From: Blepharisma stoltei
Taxonomy: Eukaryota > Ciliophora > Heterotrichea > Heterotrichida > Blepharismidae
Direction of reading: 5' to 3'
NCBI GenBank assembly: GCA_914767885.1
Contig: CAJZBQ010000012.1
Location: 722,501-786,500 of the forward strand
Length of the DNA stretch: 64,000 nucleotides
The position numbers and the translations under genes are program-made. Positions 43,213 to 54,292 of the stretch are shown here, one piece after another. How positions within the stretch are numbered: position 1 is the first letter of the stretch; each line of letters opens with the position of its first letter. The notes beneath the pieces are model-generated. The model made no database searches, had not been told where the DNA came from, and worked only from the letters and a program-made list of their open reading frames with translations.

Positions 43213-43465
43213 CTCCCCCTGGATAAGGATTTATTTTAAAATCTACATATAAATTTTATGCTGATTTTTTTTCTTCAAAATTTATATAAATCCCAATTCG
43301 AAATAATTATAAAGCAAATATTAATTTAATTAGTAAAATTTGTATTTTAAAATGCAAAATGTTTATAATTATACAGAATTAGCTAAAGATTCAATTATAG
43401 TAATTATCACTTATATATATTTTTTTTTTCATAAAAAATTTTTTGGTCGATCAAGGAAGGGGGAG
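43213..43465. mobile_element. Degenerate family A MITE
   Basis: 253 bp; left neighbour TAG (43210-43212), right neighbour TAA (43466-43468). Ends CTCCCCCTGG and GATCAAGGAAGGGGGAG. The left outer word has been lost. Confidence 0.7.
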
Positions 43466-43853
43466 TAAACAATCCAATTATTTGGCTTAGAGCCTTGAAA
43501 GAAATAAATAGCCTTCATACAGTAACTCTAATAAGAAATATCAATTTTGGTGATTATTTTTTGTAATATAGCAATAAATAGAATAATTTCTATATCAAAA
43601 TATAGCTATCATTTTGGTTAAGACTTATACTTCCTTTTTATAATTTCCCTTTAAAAATTATTATTAATAGAGATATTAGGTAATTGATAATTAATGTATA
43701 ATATGAAACGAAGGCTTTAAGATTAAATATTTATTTTTTGATATAAAAAGATATGAAATTTTGTAATAATTTAATAATTATCACATGAATTAATTATATT
43801 AGCCCCGCAAAATAATTTCGTTACACAATGCCATTTCTATTTACACATTATAT

Positions 43854-44825
43854 ATGAATAGATATAATATTGGAATAAATTGACCAAAACAATCCCAAAT
43901 GCTTCCTGCTTTAATTTTAATCAGGATAGCTATATCATATCAATTTCGAAATCAGATCGCCCAAGCAACAAAACATTTCATAGCTATAGAGAACCTTTGG
44001 ATATTTAATCTTATTTTAATTGAACTAGAAATTGTGAGCATTATCATGATTTTAGGATATTGAAAATCCAGCTCTTATGATATCTTGAAAAGAATCTTTA
44101 TTGTTCTTACTTTATTCTCTGCTCAAATTTTATTATTTGCTCCCAGCTTTAGAATATATGAATCAAGCACTATTACAAATTTATCATTATGACTCCTTTC
44201 GATTTCATTTATTTTTATTCTGAATATCTTTCTTTCTATCATTAATCAGGTAGTAGAATTTCAGAATGAATTATTTCTTATATATATAGGTTTGATATTT
44301 ATTCAAATTCTTTATATATCTACTGAATATTTTACATCTTATATAGAATGTATTGTGGACTTGCTATTTTTAGTATTTTATTTAAGCATTTCGCTAGCAA
44401 ATTTTATCTACTTTGGGGCATTTTATTTTGAAAAATATTTATTAAAGCTCCCTGGGTATAATCAAACATTAAATTTTTACAGAGAGTTTATTTCTGATTT
44501 TTTAAGCCAAAATGAATCGGGATATCTGTATTTATTTATCGGGTGTCTATTATATATAGTTGACGTAGTTATAGTTTACGCCGTTCTTGACAATTGGCCT
44601 CCATGAATGTGAATTGAGATTTGTATATTTTTTATTTCTGTTACATTTACCTGTCTATTGTTTCTTAACGACAATATTACTTCTAGGATCACTGAAAAAT
44701 CTGTTCGCAACAATTTATTTGCATGCTATTTCCAGCTTCAACTTTATTACAACTTTTATGAACTCCTTGTTTATTTCTATCCAGATAAATTTGAGACGCT
44801 TGAAATTTTAATGAGAAAGTATTAA
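43854..44825 (+). CDS. Multi-pass membrane protein, unrecognised
   Basis: 323 residues from the ATG at 43854, open to TAA 44823-44825 with seven TGA read as Trp (INWPKQSQ, LGYWKSSS, LSLWLLSI, WPPWMWIE and others). It holds six or seven hydrophobic segments (LWIFNLILIELEIVSIIMIL; RIFIVLTLFSAQILLFAP; LLSISFIFILNIFLSII; LFLIYIGLIFIQILYIS; DLLFLVFYLSISLANFIYF; YLFIGCLLYIVDVVIVYAVL). No family recognised. The 9-bp target duplication of the Mutator-like element starts inside its stop codon. Confidence 0.6.
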
Positions 44826-45528
44826 AATTAATGGAGAGTTGCATAATTAGTATAGACAGCGCTAATAAATGCTAAAGTATTAGCATATTTTTGCAAATTT
44901 CGAATATATTTGCTAAACAAGAAAAAATGTCCAAAAATGGAACATTTTTGCTAAATAGGAAAAAAAATGCTAAAAACAACAAAAATGTCAAAAAAAATGG
45001 AAAATATTTATTTTTTGTCAAAATTGAGCAAATTTGTCAAAAAGTGTCAAATTTGTCAAAAATGTCAACAACAAAAAAACCATTAAAAATTATCTTTAAT
45101 TTTTATAAAATTTAATATAAACGAAGTTAGAAGATATGTATTCCATTTGCATAATACATTAGCAAAAATAGAAAATAATTAAATACATATCGAATATACA
45201 AAATAAATTATCAAACTCCCTTTAAACTAGTTATACTCTTAGAAGACAATAATTTTAAAAAAATTAATTTATCTTATAGCATTCATCGAGATTGTCGAGA
45301 TTTCTTATAGACAACTGCGCAATTTAAATGTAAGAACTTTTACTATTACTATCAGCGTATTTTTGCACAAGGAAACTTTGTAAAAGTAATTTTTACGGAA
45401 AATCGCAGATACTCAGTGATAATTAATTTTGAATAAATATATAGATTAGCTCGCATAGATTTATAAAGAAGCTTTAATTATCTAAACTTTTGTATACTCA
45501 TTGTGTCAGTAATTATCCAAAAACCTGA

Positions 45529-46277
45529 CTCCCCCCCCTTTAAATTGGAACTAAAAATTTTGTTCCAATTTAAAGTGGGGTTAATTTTTTTTTTTTAAAA
45601 AAAAAATTCAAAAATTTATCGAATTAGATTAATAAATTTGTTTAATAAATTGCTATTTACTCTTTATCCTTTAAAACAAAGCAAGATATAACTAAAATTT
45701 TATTATTAATTAATACGCCACTATTAATTGGTATCAAAACTATTTACACAAAAATTATTATTTTTATTGATAAAAAAAAATTAAAAAAAAAAATTTTAGA
45801 AAATTTATTAATCAAAGTGCTAATTTTGTTTAAATAAGATGTTATTTATACTCTATTCTTTAAAATAAAGCAAAAGATAAGTAAATTTTGAATTTTTGTA
45901 AAGAATTCGTATTGAATTTCTCTCAAAACTATTTAAATAAAAAATATCATTTTTATCAAAAAAAATAAAATTTTTTTTGAAAAATTTTTAAAAAAAAAAA
46001 AATTAAATTTTTTTAAAATTTTGCAATTAAGGATAATAAAATTTATTTAAATAAGATGTTCTTTATACTCTATTCTTTTAACAAGAGCAGGATATAACTA
46101 AATTTTTAATTTTAGTTAAGAATTAAATTATATCAAAACTTTTTACATAAAAATTATGATTTATATATATAAATTTTTTATTATAAAATTAAATTTTGTT
46201 CCAATTTAAAGGGGGTTAATTTAACAAAAAAGTGGAAATTTTACCTATATTTTGTTCCAATTTAAAGGGGGGGGGAG
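45529..46277. mobile_element. C-tract MITE, family B, inside the left arm of the MULE
   Basis: 749 bp between TGA (45526-45528) and TGA (46278-46280). Terminal word TTTAAATTGGAACAAAA after a C run: an inverted pair at the left end, two direct copies at the right end. The right arm of the MULE (about 48313-48330) carries the empty site with a single TGA, which proves the insertion and the 3-bp duplication. Confidence 0.92.
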
Positions 46278-46872
46278 TGAGTGAAAGCGGTATATAAAAA
46301 AAATGTGCATCGTAGTTATACTTTCATGATATTATGAATTATATCAAATAGTATTAACCAAAAGTATTATAAAAGAGCTGATAATTGATCAATTCAAAAA
46401 ATGCAAAAGCAGAAGCTTTTGACTATTTAATGCCAAGAAGATCTATAATTACAATTTTTTAGATTTTTTGTTTAAAATTTTAACATAAAATTGTATCTTG
46501 ATAAACAGATACGTTAGCAGTATAAACTAATCATAATAAAGTAAGCTTTTTAATGAGAATAAATTCTAATTTGTGGAAATTTTTCAAATTTGTAGCCAAT
46601 ATAAGCACTTATTATAAAAATCCCAAACAAAAGAACTAGATAATTGATTATAACCATCCAGCCAGTGTCAGCGTCAACAGAAGTTACAATATATATGGTG
46701 ATTCTTAAAATACATGATTAAGAACAATAAATTAATGATAAATATTTTCTAAATGCCGACATTGAATAGAATAAATAAGGCTATCGGCACTATTGCTGTG
46801 CTCAAACAAATTATAACTATTAAACAACACGAACATGAATATGCATAATAGATTTATTAATTACTATTGTTT

Positions 46873-47235
46873 ATGTCAAAAGCATTCATCACAATGCGAA
46901 GAATAAAGAAATATCCAGTTAGCAACCTTTCAATGGTAGTTTATCATACCTGATTATCAACCCAAGCAGACACATATAGAAGAAAAAATGTTCATGGTGA
47001 GTACACTTATTTTTATTGCCCATATAAAAATTGCAGTGCCTCGTGTAGAGTTAAAGGAAATTTAAAAAATGCAAACGAATCAGAGCTAATCAAGAGTCAT
47101 CAGGGTCATAGCATTGCATCTCTTCAATCAAGTTCTCAAACTTATAACAAGAAAATATTAAAATTCAATTCATTCCTACAAATGAATGCTCAGATTCTGA
47201 CTATCAAAAAGGCGAAATGAAAGAAATCACATTAA
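46873..47235 (+). CDS. FLYWCH/BED-like zinc-finger protein in the MULE
   Basis: 120 codons from ATG 46873 with two TGA read as Trp. The segment YFYCPYKNCSASCRVKGN followed by SHQGH fits a FLYWCH/WRKY-GCM1-type C2H2 finger, the type found with Mutator-like transposases. The protein-like part ends at about 47150; beyond that a different frame carries HECT sequence, so the end of this frame may be spurious. Probably the remains of a transposon-encoded protein. Confidence 0.5.
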
Positions 47236-48030
47236 ATGGGACGCCAATTGAAGAGCTTTATTTGTCTTTTACCTTATCTGATATGATGATATTTAATTAA
47301 AGCCTCATGGGTAAGACAAGATTGCTAATTAGATACTTTAGAAGAATATATATATTATAAATACTTAATTTTATTGGTATTTTTTATATAAAAATTCGGA
47401 GTCAACTACAAATCATGACGGAAAATAAAAAACGCTATGGATAAATTGGGTGAAAAATAGCATAAATTTAGTTGCTCAATATACGCTAATGCAAGTTACC
47501 AAGCTCAAGCATTCAAAAAAGGCTTGGAAAAACTAATCCCAGTTGAAGCTCTCGAAGTTTTCGAGCCTGAGGAGCTGGAAAACGTCATCTGTGGCAAAGG
47601 AAACGAATTCTGTGACATATCAGTTCTAGAAGAAGCCATTGTAAACTGTACACGGCTATGACAAGAAGTCAAGGGTTTATCAAAATTTACTATCCCATAA
47701 AACTCTTAATAAATCTATAAATCATTATTATAAATTATCCTCAAAAATATTCTTAACTGCTTTTATTCATAAAAAATCCCTATAAAAATCATGACTTTCC
47801 TAGACATGAACGAAAGAAGACTTTTCTTACAATTTGTAATAGGGTGTCAAAGGCTCCCTATTTGAGAGTTCAAAGCGCTACACTCTCCACTAATATGGTC
47901 AGAAAAGATTCCACAATCCCTGGAACCAACCCCAAAAATCCAGCAATTAAAATTGTTAATGGCTTGAAGCATTTGAAAGGTGTTTCAAAAGATCCATATT
48001 TTTCTAATTTATGAAAAAATATAGCCTAAT
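47155..48030 (+). pseudogene. Decayed HECT-type E3 ubiquitin ligase fragment
   Basis: Pieces of a HECT domain in order but in several frames: LNGTPIEELYLSFTLSD (about 47230-47290), DTLEEYI (about 47330), QAFKKGLEKLIPVEALEVFE and PEELENVICGKGNEF (about 47505-47610), MNERRLFLQFVIGCQRLPI (about 47805-47855), then MVRKDSTIPGTNP after a frame change. These match the TRIP12/UFD4 group, where the C-terminal lobe would hold the active Cys; that region is not preserved. Stops and frame changes (for example after FTIP at 47698) show it is not functional. It lies between the MULE arms. Confidence 0.7.
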
Positions 48031-49188
48031 ACTCACTTAAAATTAATTATTTATATACAATAAATGTTAATTAACTCGTCAAGATATCAATGTATTTGAT
48101 CACTAAAGAATTAGATGTCAAAATTTTAACAAAAAATCTAAAAAATTGTAATTATAGATCTTCTTGGCATTAAATAGTCAAAAGCTTCTGCTTTTGCATT
48201 TTTGAATTGATCAATTATCATCAGCTCTTTTATAATACTTTTGGTTAATACTATTTGATATAATGCATAATATCATGAAAGTATAACTACGATGCACATT
48301 TTTTTTATATACCGCTTTCACTCAGGTTTTTGGATAATTACTGACACAATGAGTATACAAAAGTTTAGATAATTAAAGCTTCTTTATAAATCTATGCGAG
48401 CTAATCTATATATTTATTCAAAATTAATTATCACTGAGTATCTGCGATTTTCCGTAAAAATTACTTTTACAAAGTTTCCTTGTGCAAAAATACGCTGATA
48501 GTAATAGTAAAAGTTCTTACATTTAAATTGCGCAGTTGTCTATAAGAAATCTCGACAATCTCGATGAATGCTATAAGATAAATTAATTTTTTTTAAAATT
48601 ATTGTCTTCTAAGAGTATAACTAGTTTAAAGGGAGTTTGATAATTTATTTTGTATATTCGATATGTATTTAATTATTTTCTATTTTTGCTAATGTATTAT
48701 GCAAATGGAATACATATCTTCTAACTTCGTTTATATTAAATTTTATAAAAATTAAAGATAATTTTTAATGGTTTTTTTTGTTGTTGACATTTTTGACAAA
48801 TTTGACACTTTTTGACAAATTTGCTCAATTTTGACAAAAAATAAATATTTTCCATTTTTTTTGACATTTTTGTTGTTTTTAGCATTTTTTTTCCTATTTA
48901 GCAAAAATGTTCCATTTTTGGACATTTTTTCTTGTTTAGCAAATATATTCGAAATTTGCAAAAATATGCTAATACTTTAGCATTTATTAGCGCTGTCTAT
49001 GCTAATTATGCAACGTCTCCAAAATTAATTAACTAATTATTTAACTTGATTATTGCTTTTTTGTTTTAATTAAAGAATTATAATTTATGCTTTATATATA
49101 ATCACATCTTAGGAACTCCTATTAACTAATATTATAATTTCAGATACTGCACCCCTAACATATTGATTCACTATTTATTATTTAGCTT

Positions 49189-49890
49189 ATGGAGTTCAAA
49201 AAGCAAAATGCAACAAATAGTCATCCAATGTTTACCCGATTTAAGCAGAATCAATTTGAAGAAGAAAATAGCCTAGCTAGTTTGACAAGAACCCCCAATA
49301 TTCCAGTTTCTATCAATCCAATGTCAGTAGAAACTTCTTACGATCATCTTTACCAAAATACAGGGCCAAATGGTGTAAATATCCAAAACTCTCAAGAAGC
49401 GCTTCCAAAAATCAAATTCCAAAGGCAAATTTATTCAGCTGCCACTAAAAGAGCTAATCCTGCATTTCAAAGATGACTTGAACATAAATATGGAAACGAT
49501 CTTTATTATTCAAGTCCAGCTCCGAATATTCCAGTAAAAAGGAAAAGAACACCTAACTTTCTTATGAAAAATTTATACGATCTAATGGGACTTAAGCCAA
49601 ATTGTTCTGAAGCTGATATAAAAAAAGCATATAAAAAGCTTGCAATCAAGCATCATCCTGATAAGGGAGGCTGTGCTAAATATTTTCGATGTTTAAAGCA
49701 AGCATATGATATTCTTTCTAATGAAGATCTTAAAGAAGTATATGATAATGAAGGATTAATAGGTGTAAATATGCTTGGACAAATAGAATGTGATGAACTT
49801 TTGGAATATTTAAAAAACTCTGATGCTGATCCAATTGCTGATTTACAAATTAATGATGCTAATAATGGAAACAAATCTGAATTAAAATAA
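49189..49890 (+). CDS. J-domain (DnaJ-like) co-chaperone
   Basis: 233 residues, joined across a TGA read as Trp (FQRWLEHKYG). The first 120 residues are polar and unstructured. The J domain follows: NLYDLMGLKPNCSEADIKKA, YKKLAIKHHPDKGG with the HPD motif, and AYDILSNEDLKEVYDNEG. The C-terminus is short, without a G/F or zinc region, so it is a class C J protein that would stimulate an Hsp70. The specific partner is unknown. Confidence 0.85.
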
Positions 49891-50023
49891 TATGTTTAAT
49901 TAAATTTGTGCTATATTGATTTTATTTGAGTTTTAAGCTTCATCTATAATTGTAAAGATTTCAATTAAATTTTTAATTATATTTAGATTATATATTAAAG
50001 CCCGTGTCCTTTAGATATTGCGA

Positions 50024-50539
50024 TTAAAAAATTTTAGGCTGATGAATACTCTCTTGTGGAAGTTTCTTTTCGGATTTTAAACTGCTCTTCCACAATAAAA
50101 ATGACTTTTGCACCATAGTATCATACCTATATGATAGCTTTCTTAGAATGCTAATATATCTTTTATTCAATCTTCTATTCTTAAGACTATCTCTTTGAGT
50201 TTTTGTAAATCGAATTGCGTCAATCATAGCGGTGAGTTGTAGTTTTGCTTGTGTTGAAGCTCCTGTTAACTGGTCAGATACCGATTTCAATTCTCGGTTT
50301 TTAACTTTTAGCTGCTTGTATTTGATTTTATGATCTTTAATTTCATCTTTTAGTTTTCTGTTGTCATCTGCTAATGAGTTAATTTTTAATATAATAGTTT
50401 GAGATATCTTGCTAACTTCGCTAATCTGCTTGCTCTGGAACAGAACTCCAGATATTTCTTTGCAAAGCAGATCTGACTGTGCTCTGATTTGAGTTAAGTC
50501 ATCGACATTTGGATTCTCTTTACCTTCTGCGCACCCCAT
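50024..50539 (-). CDS. Coiled-coil protein with N-myristoylation-type start
   Basis: 171 residues beginning MGCAEGKENP: Gly2 and Cys3 suggest myristoylation and palmitoylation. Residues 50-110 form a coiled coil (DDNRKLKDEIKDHKIKYKQL), and the C-terminal part is basic and helical. No other domain. Membrane-tethered scaffold is inferred. Confidence 0.6.
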   Translation of the reverse strand: MGCAEGKENPNVDDLTQIRAQSDLLCKEISGVLFQSKQISEVSKISQTIILKINSLADDNRKLKDEIKDHKIKYKQLKVKNRELKSVSDQLTGASTQAKLQLTAMIDAIRFTKTQRDSLKNRRLNKRYISILRKLSYRYDTMVQKSFLLWKSSLKSEKKLPQESIHQPKIF

Positions 50540-51351
50540 TTTAATTTATTTGATTTAGCTATTTTGGTGAAAAACGAATAAACACACTTTAGAATTAATG
50601 AGTCTTAAATCTTAATTTCATATCTCTTTGTAAATTCAGATTTATTTACTTTTTACACTATTTTATTTTGGGCAAATAAATAATTAATGCTTTGCTTTGT
50701 GGCTACAAATTTTAGATATGAAAAAAATTATCAAAGAGCTCATTAAGTATTTAAAAGGTATAAGTTTTAAAAAATAGCATGTGATTAAGAAATTTAATAA
50801 AATCGCGATGTGGTATATAGTATAATAGCTGCATAAATTTTCGGAGTTCTTGATGAATCGAACCGACACTTCAACATGTGGAAAAAATTCTTGGCATATA
50901 GAAGATGCCTCCACATCAGAGGACTCTAAAAATAGCCAAATGAGCATAAAATATCTTAATACTTTAAAAGTCCAAGGTACAAAAATTTAAAATTAAAATA
51001 TTTCATAAACATTCGAAGCTTAAAATATCCTATCCAAACATTTCTTTTAAACAAGTAAGGACTTTAAATAATGCGCTATAATAAGCAAATTGAGCATCTG
51101 TTCTAGATCTGAGATGCTAAATTTCAACGTAATAGACTTTACCTATTGCAATAACTTTTAATGATTATCTAAATTTTGACATAGCTATTTCAAGTAACCT
51201 AAAATTTTATATTTGTGATCTATTTTATGATGTGACATTAAATATTGAAAATTCATAGATCTACTAATTTAAAGAAAATTCCTAATGATACCCATAAATA
51301 TTAAAGCGGCAAAAAAATCTTTAATCAATAATTTTTGATAAAAATATAAAT
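50540..51351. other. Intergenic; a 45-codon frame at 50852-50989
   Basis: On + the frame MNRTDTSTCGKNSWHIEDAS continues to SQMSIKYLNTLKVQG and stops; it may be a very small gene or a first exon, with no support beyond composition. The rest is AT-rich and empty. Confidence 0.35.
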
Positions 51352-51738
51352 TTATTCATCTTCTTGTATAAATTCCTGAATATCTCCTTTGGGTTTCTTT
51401 TTTTTATCACTTGGTTTTTTTGGAGGCTCAGCTCCCATAAGCATTGGATTTTGGAGGCATTTTGATCTAATTGCTTCGAACATCTTATCATTTTCAATAA
51501 CTTGAGCTCTGAATGTCTTTTACAAATGCCATAAAGTAATCTTCGAATCTCCTTGCTGAACTGCTAGTTTGCTTGACAATGAAGTCAACTGTTGAATAAC
51601 TTCTTCAGTGATTTTACATATAAGAAAAGGTGTTGTCGCTGATAGTTTTCCTATATCTTGATTAGACTGCACGATTTTCTTTATGCGATTCTGCGTAATT
51701 TTTACAGGAGGAAAAGTGAGATTGTTTCTATTTTTCAT
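51352..51738 (-). CDS. NC2-alpha/DRAP1-like histone-fold protein
   Basis: 123 residues after removing the 15-nt intron GTAAAAGACATTCAG (51509-51523). The start MKNRNNLTFPPVKITQNRIK leads directly into a histone fold: RIKKIVQSNQDIGKLSATTP then LICKITEEVIQQLTSL. This matches the NC2-alpha/CHRAC/NF-YC type. After the intron, a Lys-rich tail (PPKKPSDKKKKPKGD) ends in acidic residues. Likely a transcription or chromatin factor that pairs with another histone-fold subunit. Its start is 46 bp from the divergent RIOK1 start. Confidence 0.75.
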
Positions 51739-51784
51739 AAGAAATGAATTATGATTTACCCTTTTATCTTTGTAATAGGCAAAT

Positions 51785-53134
51785 ATGTCTGGTTCTGATC
51801 TGGAGGCTGAAGATGCCACTTACGAATATGACTTCAAGCAGTTTTCAGCTCCAAAACACATTGAGCTTGAAACCAAATTTGCTTCCAAAGTCAATGAAAA
51901 CTTCATCGCAACAGAAATTTCAAGCCACCAGGCTGCTTCAATCCGAAACATCCACCAAAAAGAAGATGCCAACCGTATGCGCATCAAAGACAAAAGTGAC
52001 CGAGCAACTGTCGAGCTGGTTCTAGATAACCGAACTCGGCTATTTTTATACAGCTTTATTAACTCAGGCAAGATTTCAGAAATTTTTGGCTGTGTAAGTG
52101 CAGGAAAAGAAGCAAACGTGTATTATGCGACTGACACAAGCATGAATGAATTTGCAATCAAGATCTACAAGACATCGATTTTGATTTTTAAGGATAGAAA
52201 CAGATATGTGGAAGGAGAATTCAGGTTTAGAAAAGGATACTCAAAGCATAATCCAAGGAAAATGGTCAGGATGTGGGCAGAAAAAGAGATGAGAAATTTA
52301 AGAAGGCTGAGATTGGCTGGAATACCATGTCCAGAACCAATCGCTGTCAAGCAAAATGTGCTACTTATGAGCTTTTTGGGGAAAGATGGAGTGCCAGCTC
52401 CAAGGCTGAAAGATGTGGTGTTCGAAACAAATACAAATGACTTTTATGTAGAGACTGTAAAACTGATGAGGGATATTTATCATAAATGCCATTTGGTGCA
52501 CTCAGATTTTAGTGAGTATAACTTATTATACTACAATGATCAAATACAAGTTATTGATGTTTCACAGTCAGTGGAGCATGATCATCCTCAGGCACTTTAT
52601 TTTTTGAGAAGGGATTGTGCAAATATCAATGATTTCTTCAAGAAAAATGGCGCCACATTGCTTACTGTTCAAGGGATGTTCAACTATATAACTGATTTAA
52701 CTGATATGACTCATGAAGAGAGATGGGAAAAAGCTAAAAATACTGAAGAAATATCAGATGAGGTTTTTAAAGAAATTTATATTCCAAGGACACTGCAAGA
52801 AATTGATTTTGACCAAAAAAATCCAGAGCTTTTTGAAAAATTAACAGGGGTCAAGGCAGACTCTGATACTGACGAATCTGATTCTAGTGATGAAGACAGC
52901 CAAGAGGAAGGAGAAGAGGAAGAAAATGAAGAGGAGGAAAATGAAGAGGAGCCTGAAGAGTCAGGACAAAAGAAAAGTACTCCAGGTGACGCAATCTACT
53001 CTGGACTTAGCAAAGCTGAGCGCAAACAAAAGGTTAAAGAAGACAAAAGAGACCGCAGAAAAACAAAAATTCCTAAAAACGTCAAAAAATCAAAAATTCG
53101 AAGCACAGCCAGAAAGCATCGTAATTTGAAGTAA
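51785..53134 (+). CDS. RIOK1: RIO1-type atypical protein kinase
   Basis: 449 residues. RIO signature present: CVSAGKEANVYYA (flexible loop), AIKIYKTSI (lysine), the RIO1-specific insert around FRFRKGYSKHNPRKMVRMWA, LVHSDFSEYNLL (catalytic loop) and VIDVSQSVEHDHP (metal-binding loop). The C-terminal 100 residues are acidic and then basic, as in RIOK1. It is needed for late maturation of the 40S ribosomal subunit. Next gene starts 26 bp after the stop. Confidence 0.95.
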   Translation: MSGSDLEAEDATYEYDFKQFSAPKHIELETKFASKVNENFIATEISSHQAASIRNIHQKEDANRMRIKDKSDRATVELVLDNRTRLFLYSFINSGKISEIFGCVSAGKEANVYYATDTSMNEFAIKIYKTSILIFKDRNRYVEGEFRFRKGYSKHNPRKMVRMWAEKEMRNLRRLRLAGIPCPEPIAVKQNVLLMSFLGKDGVPAPRLKDVVFETNTNDFYVETVKLMRDIYHKCHLVHSDFSEYNLLYYNDQIQVIDVSQSVEHDHPQALYFLRRDCANINDFFKKNGATLLTVQGMFNYITDLTDMTHEERWEKAKNTEEISDEVFKEIYIPRTLQEIDFDQKNPELFEKLTGVKADSDTDESDSSDEDSQEEGEEEENEEEENEEEPEESGQKKSTPGDAIYSGLSKAERKQKVKEDKRDRRKTKIPKNVKKSKIRSTARKHRNLK

Positions 53135-53160
53135 TTTTTCATATTAATCTCAAATATAAA

Positions 53161-53499
53161 ATGGAAAGCTCAAGCGACTCTGAAGCAGAACGTGAGGCAG
53201 TTAAGCAGGATCTTAAAAATGCTAAAATAAATCACAGTGATCTCACGAAGGATATGGAGGTAAAAGCCATCCGATACGCAGTCGAAGCAATAAGCAAGTC
53301 AACTCTTGATAAAGATGCTGGGAGTTACTTAAAGCAAAAACTGGACACTGACCCAGATTTTCAAGGAGGTGGAGACGGTGCTTGGCAGGTTGTAATAGGC
53401 CGATCCTTTGCTGCAAGCTTAACTTATGCGACGCACTACTTGATGTTTTTTGAACTCTTGAGTAAGCGCAGAAGTGTCCTTATCTTTAAAACCCAATAA
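53161..53499 (+). CDS. Dynein light chain, LC8 family
   Basis: 112 residues with an N-terminal acidic extension, then the LC8 fold: AKINHSDLTKDMEVKAIRYA, WQVVIGRSFAASLTYATHYL, and LLSKRRSVLIFKT. The usual LC8 is about 89 residues. The GRSFAASLTYATH segment corresponds to the conserved GRNFGSYVTHET block but is diverged and there is an insert before WQVVIGR, so it is probably a variant axonemal light chain. Confidence 0.8.
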   Translation: MESSSDSEAEREAVKQDLKNAKINHSDLTKDMEVKAIRYAVEAISKSTLDKDAGSYLKQKLDTDPDFQGGGDGAWQVVIGRSFAASLTYATHYLMFFELLSKRRSVLIFKTQ

Positions 53500-53533
53500 C
53501 ATAATCTTATTACGCATATATTGTTGGATATAA

Positions 53534-53794
53534 ATGTCGAATTCTTTATATGCCTACAAGAGACTGCTGAAAAGCACTCCAAAGGTCGAGCACTCTGCTG
53601 ATTTACAAGGCTCCAGCGTCTTCCAAAGCTACCTTGCCAAAGAAAAATTCTATTTTACTGAACTCTTCGTGAATCCTGAGCTCCTAAAAGCTTTAGGACA
53701 AGCCAGTGACAGACAAGATAAATATAATCAGCTATATGGACAATATAGAGATATTTTAAGACTTTCTCAAGAACTATTTGACCTTAAAGGCTAA
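53534..53794 (+). CDS. Small helical protein, unrecognised
   Basis: 86 residues starting MSNSLYAYKRLLKSTPKVEH. Entirely helical by composition (SYLAKEKFYFTELF, QYRDILRLSQELFDLKG). The LYAYKRLLK start recalls the helix of LYR proteins but the motif is incomplete. Same strand as the dynein light chain, 34 bp downstream. Function unknown. Confidence 0.5.
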   Translation: MSNSLYAYKRLLKSTPKVEHSADLQGSSVFQSYLAKEKFYFTELFVNPELLKALGQASDRQDKYNQLYGQYRDILRLSQELFDLKG

Positions 53795-53832
53795 TTTGAT
53801 GATTAAAAGCTAATTAGGAATTTTTAGTCTAT

Positions 53833-54252
53833 TTAACCCATATGTTTTGTTGTTACATGAGATTTTATGTCATTTCTTCGGAGCTGCTGCTCGTCTTCAC
53901 AGGTCTCACATCTGAAAAGTGCTGATGATTTGTCTGTTTTGGGCTGTTGGGAGACGAGCCTGAAGAAAAATGTTTTACCTGTAGATTTGTTTTCAATGCT
54001 CAGCCGGCTTGGATTGGCTCTGGAATTCTCGTAGAGAGCTAGGTCAGGGTCGACTTGTTTACCTTGGGAGGAGTCGTAAGCATTTTTTATTCGGAAGAAA
54101 AATTCTGAGGCTTGTTTGGAGTTGAGACCAAGATCGTCGACTATAGAAAAAAGGTCTTTGGAGATGAAGAAGAGGGAGTCTAAGTCGCAGCCTAGTTCAT
54201 CGAGCTTTCGTAAACATGCTGTATCTTTGCCGACTATGTAATTAAGATCCAT
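53833..54252 (-). CDS. Small protein with a C-terminal CxxC...H zinc-finger-like motif
   Basis: 139 residues. The N-terminal half is helical and acidic; the C-terminus reads LFRCETCEDEQQLRRND then SHVTTKH, possibly a C2H2-like zinc site. No family recognised. It lies 40 bp downstream of the carboxypeptidase gene. Confidence 0.5.
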   Translation of the reverse strand: MDLNYIVGKDTACLRKLDELGCDLDSLFFISKDLFSIVDDLGLNSKQASEFFFRIKNAYDSSQGKQVDPDLALYENSRANPSRLSIENKSTGKTFFFRLVSQQPKTDKSSALFRCETCEDEQQLRRNDIKSHVTTKHMG

Positions 54253-54292
54253 TATATTTTTATAGGGGGATCATTTACGCTAATCTATTTAC

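Larger units (their letters stand above)
44833..49020. mobile_element. Mutator-like (MULE-type) element with long inverted repeats
   Basis: 4,188 bp bounded by AAAATTAAT at 44824-44832 and at 49021-49029, a perfect 9-bp duplication. Ends GGAGAGTTGCATAATTA and (reverse) GGAGACGTTGCATAATTA. Inverted repeats run about 44833-46487 (without the MITE at 45529-46277) and 48118-49020, about 900 bp each. Such long repeats, GGAGA-type ends and 9-bp duplications are typical of Mutator-like elements. The interior holds a zinc-finger frame and a HECT fragment but no transposase, so it looks nonautonomous. Confidence 0.8.

Noticed and set aside
44891-45115. Open frame of 74 codons in the left arm and its mirror image at 48752-48961
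   Set aside because: Low-complexity repeats of AAATTTGTCAAAAA-like units inside the inverted repeats; the composition is not protein-like.
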